A stretch of 36,284 nucleotides of DNA from JBDIBB01 sp039812685 (GTDB lineage: Bacteria; Acidobacteriota; Vicinamibacteria; Vicinamibacterales; JAFNAJ01), in NCBI GenBank assembly GCA_039812685.1, contig JBDIBB010000031.1, positions 1-36,284 of the forward strand, written 5' to 3'. The notes beneath the pieces are model-generated. The model saw only the letters and a program-made list of their open reading frames with translations. It had not been told where the DNA came from and searched no databases. Shown piece by piece: positions 32,200 to 36,284 of this stretch. Positions within the stretch are counted from its first letter, which is position 1. Each line of letters opens with the position of its first letter. A program made the translations under genes and the position numbers.

Positions 32200-35199
32200 C
32201 TAGAACGTGAACTTCACGGTCAGGCGGATGGAGCGCGGGTCCTGCCACTGATTGGGCTGGTTGAACTTCACGTCCAGCAGGGTCGGATCCGCCCGCAGGA
32301 ACGCTTCGTAATCCCAGCCGCCGGCGAAGAACTCCGCTTCGTCAATCGGCAGGGCGTCAACCATGCGCTCGTTGTACCGACGGGTGACCGTGCGCTGATC
32401 GAACAGATTCAGGATGGTCGCGCCGATCTGGACCTTGACACGGTCGCCGAGATCGAAGCTCTGGGTGACCGAGAGGTCGGTCTTGGTCAGCAGGGGCGTG
32501 CGTCCGAGGTTGCCGCGGCCGTACGGCATGAACGGGAAGCCACCCGCTGCCTCTGCTTCCTCCGTGATCGGAATGCCCTGGCCGATGTACTGGTTCACCC
32601 CGATCATCATGTTCCAGTCGAACCCGTAGAGGAACTGGCCCTTGAACTGGTTCGGCCGGTCGGTGCCGAGCCGGCCGTAGACCAGCTTGGCGTTGCGGTC
32701 GTACAACATCACGATGCCGTCGAAGAACCGGTTGACGTTGGGCGACACGCGACCGTCCTCGTCGGAGCTGGCCAGGCCGGAGTAGTTGCCGTAGAGCCGG
32801 CTGATGGTGTAGCTGCCGAAGAGCCCCCACTTGTTGGAGTAGCGCTTCTGGAACGTGAGCTCCAGCCCCTGGTAGTCGCGCTTCGCCTTGGGGAAGGGTG
32901 GCGATTCCGTCCCGCCCATCGTAAGCGTGACGCCCTCGCCGGGGTTCGCGATGTAGTACACCGCACCGATGCCGGGCACCAGGACGCCGACGTCCTCGAT
33001 GGCGCGGATGAGGTGCTTGTTGACGTAGCGGGCGCCCACCACGATGCTCGGCGTGAGCTCGTGGTCGACACCGAACTGGTACTCCGACTGCTTCATCGGC
33101 TTCAGGTTGGGATCGATGACCGAATCCTCGGGCGGGGCCGCCGCGGAGTTGAAACGCTGGTCGTAAGCCTCGATAAGCGTGCCCCCGGCGCAGGTAGGCC
33201 GCTCGGAGATCGTATTCGAACCGGTCGTGCAGCCGGAACCGTTGACCCTGTAGTCCGGATTATTCCACGTGTAGTAGAAGTCCACCCACTTGTCGCCGCC
33301 GAACGAGCCGCGGGGGAGCTCGTACTTCATCACGTCGTAGTAGAAGCCCCAGGATCCGTAGAGCTTCCATTTCTGATCGCCGAGCAGGTCGTAGGTGAAG
33401 CCCACACGTGGGGCCAGTTTCTCCCCGTAGCCGAACTCGATGGCCGTCGCCGGTCCGGAGGCGCCGAAGTTGGGCACCTTCTCCTGTTCGGTGCGGAGGC
33501 CGATGTTCAGCGTCAGCCGGTCGCTCACCTTCCAGTTGTCCTGGATGAACAGCGCATTGTTTCGACTCGAGGTCTCGCCCATCGTCGAGATCTTGAGCAG
33601 ACGGAAATAGCCATAGGGACCGCTCACTGCCTGCCCGGTAGTCGTCGTGTAAGAGCGGCCGGCGTAGTAGAGGATGCGGTCGGCGTTGTAGCCGCTATCG
33701 ACATCGTTGAAGATCTTCTCCGTCTGGTACCCGAACTTCAACTGGTGCTCGCCGCCGGCTGAGAAATACAGCGTGGCGTCGGCGCCGATGTAGGTGCGCA
33801 CGTACTCGTCTCGCGCCGTGGCGTCGGTGACCAGGATGTCGGACACGAAGCCGGCCGGCCGCCCGACCGAACCGAGCGCCGCGATGCCGGCCGGCGTGCT
33901 CGCCGTCGAGAAGTTGTGGATGAGCCCCGGGTAGGTGACGCCGGTGCTCTCGAGGTCGGTGTGGAAGCGGCCGACGCGGGCCGACACCACGAGCCGGTTG
34001 GAGGGCAGGTAGTCGACGGAGCCGGAATAGGTGTCGCGCTGACCCTTCTGGCCCCTCAGATACTGACCGGGCGAGGTGAGCGTGGTGCGGCCGTTCTTGT
34101 TGGGCAGCGCCTTCTTGGTCTCGTAGGGCGAGTAGTTGCCGCCGCCCCTGAAGATCAGCTTCGAGTTGAGGTTGCCCGTCACGTTCCAGGTGCCGTAGTC
34201 CACACGGAAATCCTGCGGGAACGTGTTGGTCACGCCGTTCATGAAGGTGACCGTGCGCTTGGTGCTGCGGATGCCCGGCTGGTAGGAGCCGAAGAACCAC
34301 ACCCGGTCGCGAAGAACCGGCCCGCCCAGGAAGACGCCGGGGTCGACGCGCGACTCGTCGTCCTTGGGGATATCGCTGAGGTACTGGTAGGTGTCGGCCA
34401 CGAGGCTGTCGACGAGAATCGGCCGCTCGCCGCCACCCCACTTGCGCTGCTCGAAGTCGGCCAGCACGCCGCCATGGAACGTGTTCGTGCCGCTCTTGGT
34501 GATGGCGTTGATCACGCCGCCCGTCGAGCCGCCGAACTCGGCGGAGTAGCCCGCCGACTTCACCTGCACCTCTTCCATGAACTCGGCCCGCATCGGGACG
34601 GCGCTGACGCCGGTCTGCGCCGACGTCGTGTCGATGCCGTCGATGACGAACCGGTTCTCGGACCCCGACGAACCGTCGATCGAGATGCCGCCCGACTGCG
34701 ACTCGTTGGCCGCGCCGGCGGCCTGCGAGACGACGTCGCTGAAGTCGCGGCCGCGCGGCAGCACCTCGATGCGCTCGCGCGAGATGTTGGTGGCCGTCGA
34801 CGACGACGTGAGGTCGACGGTGAGGGCCGCGGCGCTCACCTCGACCGTTTCGGCGAGGCTCGCCAGCCGCAGCATGAACTCGATCCGGCCCGTCTGGCCG
34901 ACCGTGAGGTTCACGGTGCCTTCGCCCGTCGCGAAGCCGTCGAGGGAGGCCGTCAGCTTGTAGATGCCCGAGGGCAGGCGCGGGAACCGGTACTCGCCCC
35001 GCTCGTCGGTGACGGTCACGACGTTGCCAACCGGGCCCGTGGCGGTCACGGTGGCGCCCGGCAGCACCGCACCGTTCTGATCCTTGACGACGCCCGCGAT
35101 GGCGCCGGTCGTCTCCTGCGCGATGGCCGGGACGGCCAGCAACGCGAGGGTCAGCAGCGCCGCCGAAACGCGCCGCATGACCGAGAATGAAAACCTCAT
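32200..35199 (-). CDS. TonB-dependent outer-membrane receptor, Oar-like (second)
   Basis: The product is 999 residues. It has a signal peptide (about 1-28, ending AVPAIAQ), a carboxypeptidase-regulatory-like domain (about 30-115, GAIAGVVKDQNGAVLPGATV), a plug with NRFVIDGIDTTSAQTG and AEFGGSTGGVINAITKSGTN (typical of Acidobacteria Oar-like proteins), and a long beta-barrel ending in LTVKFTF. AGGTG a few bases before ATG 35199 supports the start. Unlike the receptor at 19922-22777 it has no sigma or anti-sigma genes and no enzymes next to it; a strong terminator ends a single-gene transcript. The ligand is unknown. The upstream gene on the opposite strand is the 5' remnant of another receptor with a similar signal peptide. 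Confidence 0.93.
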   Translation of the reverse strand: MRFSFSVMRRVSAALLTLALLAVPAIAQETTGAIAGVVKDQNGAVLPGATVTATGPVGNVVTVTDERGEYRFPRLPSGIYKLTASLDGFATGEGTVNLTVGQTGRIEFMLRLASLAETVEVSAAALTVDLTSSSTATNISRERIEVLPRGRDFSDVVSQAAGAANESQSGGISIDGSSGSENRFVIDGIDTTSAQTGVSAVPMRAEFMEEVQVKSAGYSAEFGGSTGGVINAITKSGTNTFHGGVLADFEQRKWGGGERPILVDSLVADTYQYLSDIPKDDESRVDPGVFLGGPVLRDRVWFFGSYQPGIRSTKRTVTFMNGVTNTFPQDFRVDYGTWNVTGNLNSKLIFRGGGNYSPYETKKALPNKNGRTTLTSPGQYLRGQKGQRDTYSGSVDYLPSNRLVVSARVGRFHTDLESTGVTYPGLIHNFSTASTPAGIAALGSVGRPAGFVSDILVTDATARDEYVRTYIGADATLYFSAGGEHQLKFGYQTEKIFNDVDSGYNADRILYYAGRSYTTTTGQAVSGPYGYFRLLKISTMGETSSRNNALFIQDNWKVSDRLTLNIGLRTEQEKVPNFGASGPATAIEFGYGEKLAPRVGFTYDLLGDQKWKLYGSWGFYYDVMKYELPRGSFGGDKWVDFYYTWNNPDYRVNGSGCTTGSNTISERPTCAGGTLIEAYDQRFNSAAAPPEDSVIDPNLKPMKQSEYQFGVDHELTPSIVVGARYVNKHLIRAIEDVGVLVPGIGAVYYIANPGEGVTLTMGGTESPPFPKAKRDYQGLELTFQKRYSNKWGLFGSYTISRLYGNYSGLASSDEDGRVSPNVNRFFDGIVMLYDRNAKLVYGRLGTDRPNQFKGQFLYGFDWNMMIGVNQYIGQGIPITEEAEAAGGFPFMPYGRGNLGRTPLLTKTDLSVTQSFDLGDRVKVQIGATILNLFDQRTVTRRYNERMVDALPIDEAEFFAGGWDYEAFLRADPTLLDVKFNQPNQWQDPRSIRLTVKFTF

Positions 35200-35749
35200 C
35201 CGTTCACCTCCGAGAATCCACGAACCATGCAATCTGCCCCCCGGGAGACGGTCCGAAGGCCCGGGGACGCCAAGACATTGCTCGAAACTCCAACGCAAGG
35301 CGCGTGCCGTTGGCCCAGTGAGCCCGAAACACGCAATCTCACGGAAAAAGTATGGGTCGATTGGGTTGAGGTGCGGCCATCGGCTTGCGCAATCCATCGC
35401 CTCGTCCCGTCGGATCCGTCATCTTGGATCGACAGGGCCCCGGCATGCCGGAAGCCGCTGTGGGCCGCGCCAGCCCCCCCGGTCGCCGAACCCCGGACCG
35501 CGCGGTCGCGATTCGCTTTCTTGAACTGCGAACACGGCGCGTTTGGATTGCTGGGCTTCGGGCTCTGCCGTGTCTCCCGGGTAGCGCCTGTGTTTCGGGC
35601 ACTATTCTCGCGCCGCCAGCCACGTCGGGTTGGCACATGGCGAGCAGGCAAGCCAGCCACCGTAGATTTCCCGCGCTCAGCGGGTGATGCGCTGCGCACG
35701 CGGCTCCATGTGATCTGTGTGTTGCGCGTGGACTCAGGAGGGGTTGCCT
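35200..35749. other. Intergenic region between divergent receptor gene and receptor remnant
   Basis: I see no convincing gene in these 550 bases. The frames on both strands show no recognisable domain. A 12-bp palindrome CCGGCATGCCGG lies at about 35441-35452. Promoters for both flanking genes should be here but no clear boxes stand out. Confidence 0.5.
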
Positions 35750-35905
35750 ATGAGGAGAGGACTGTTTGGGCTGCTGCTGTGCGTCCTGCTGGCCGTGCCG
35801 GCGTGGGCGCAGGAGACGCGCGGCGCCATCGAGGGGGCCGTCAGGGATGCGTCGGGCGGTGTGCTGCCCGGCGTCTCGGTGGAGGCCGCCGGCGCCGCCG
35901 GGCTG
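35750..35905 (+). pseudogene. 5' remnant of a TonB-receptor gene
   Basis: A strong Shine-Dalgarno (AGGAGGGG, 35736-35743) precedes ATG 35750. The product begins with a signal peptide (MRRGLFGLLLCVLLAVPAWA) and the start of a carboxypeptidase-regulatory-like domain (TRGAIEGAVRDASGGVLPG), as in the receptor at 32200-35199. After about 50 residues (VEAAGA) the similarity stops and transposase sequence begins. The receptor body is missing. Confidence 0.75.
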
Positions 35906-36139
35906 TTGTCGGCCGACCATTTCACGGTGGACGGTACGTTGCTGCGCAGTCTACGCCGTTCTGAAGAGCTTCCAGCCCAAGGCTGTGCCGCCGCCCAGCG
36001 ACGACGACCGGGTACCCCGATGGTCGATTTCCGCGGCCAACGGCGTTCGAATGAGACACATCACTCGACGACCGACCCCGACAGCCGCCTCTTTCGGAAA
36101 GCCGACGGGCAGCCGTCCCGACTGGCGTACAACGGCTAG
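35903..36139 (+). mobile_element. IS5-type transposase internal fragment, frameshifted
   Basis: The fragment continues the frame of the receptor remnant: LLSADHFTVDGTLL, then (in another frame) LKSFQPKAVPPPSDDD, then back in frame PMVDFRGQRRSNETHHSTTD and RLFRKADGQPSRLAYNG. These follow one another in IS5-type transposases around the first catalytic Asp (VDGTL). Two frame shifts and missing ends show it is dead. Its frame closes with the TAG inside the terminal CTAG of the palindromic element that follows. The joint with the receptor remnant probably arose by insertion and deletion. Confidence 0.75.
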
Positions 36140-36284
36140 CAGCCCGTGGCGAAAGTGGCGCTGCATTCGACGGGCGGGGCATCCCGGCTGGCGGCGTTGC
36201 TCCTCCTTCGAATACTGGCCGTATTCTCGGTCGTCGCGCCTGGCCAGCCGGGCGCCGCGCCCGTCTCGGTGCGACGCGGCACTT
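36136..36284. mobile_element. Palindromic MITE-like element, copy 2 (cut by window end)
   Basis: This matches 8357-8505 over 149 bp with two differences (CTTCGAA for CTCAAA-type bases near 36208-36211). The last 17 bp expected from copy 1 fall outside the window. It lies in the same orientation as copy 1 and abuts the transposase fragment. Confidence 0.8.

Overview
The window is high-GC DNA from a diderm bacterium. Two full-length Oar-like TonB-dependent receptors, each with an N-terminal carboxypeptidase-regulatory-like domain, sit beside M13 and M16 peptidases, a FecIR-like sigma/anti-sigma pair and a CAP-domain remnant. This mix fits Acidobacteriota, most likely class Vicinamibacteria. The taxonomic call is inference from gene content, because no rRNA is present.

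Layout. Positions 1-5330 are ordinary chromosome: recR, a chemoreceptor, udp, a flippase-like membrane protein and a DUF4203 protein. A tRNA-Asn (5537-5611) follows. Its 3' half recurs as 47-49 bp direct repeats at 10399-10447 and 25475-25521, so the region reads as two integrative elements stacked at one tRNA gene. Each element carries a pair of 12-bp units (ACTGTACCCAAA/ACTGTACCCACC) just inside each end. I see no integrase gene.

Island 1 (about 5.6-10.4 kb) carries an ankyrin-like protein, a broken gene for a DNA-binding-type protein that has lost its N-terminal helix-turn-helix, a DprA-like SLOG protein, and an overlapping phosphoribosyltransferase. Island 2 (about 10.4-25.5 kb) is mostly one tight eight-gene minus-strand operon: ECF sigma factor, membrane anti-sigma factor, TonB receptor, active M16 peptidase, a fusion of a zinc-less M16 protein to an enterochelin-esterase-like domain, SGNH hydrolase, M13 peptidase and tryptophanase. 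Four of its seven junctions are 4-bp ATGA/GTGA overlaps. It looks like a surface-signalled uptake and breakdown pathway for a peptide or ester ligand. A DUF433/DUF5615 toxin-antitoxin pair lies at the right end of island 2, and a second copy with a broken toxin lies just beyond the third repeat. This suggests a decayed third element.

From 26.4 kb on there is a conserved hypothetical gene, a serine hydrolase paired with a MenC/N-acylamino-acid racemase, a CAP-domain fragment, and a membrane protein truncated by an ISL3 transposase remnant. Then come a second large TonB receptor with a clear terminator and, at the right edge, a chimera of a TonB-receptor 5' end and an IS5-type transposase fragment. 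That chimera abuts one copy of a 166-bp palindromic MITE-like element; the other copy is at 8357-8522.

Several genes (udp, DUF4203, dprA-like, both DUF433 genes) have a -10 box 6-7 nt before the start codon and no Shine-Dalgarno, which suggests leaderless mRNAs. Others (chemoreceptor, serine hydrolase, menC, second TonB receptor) have good ribosome binding sites.
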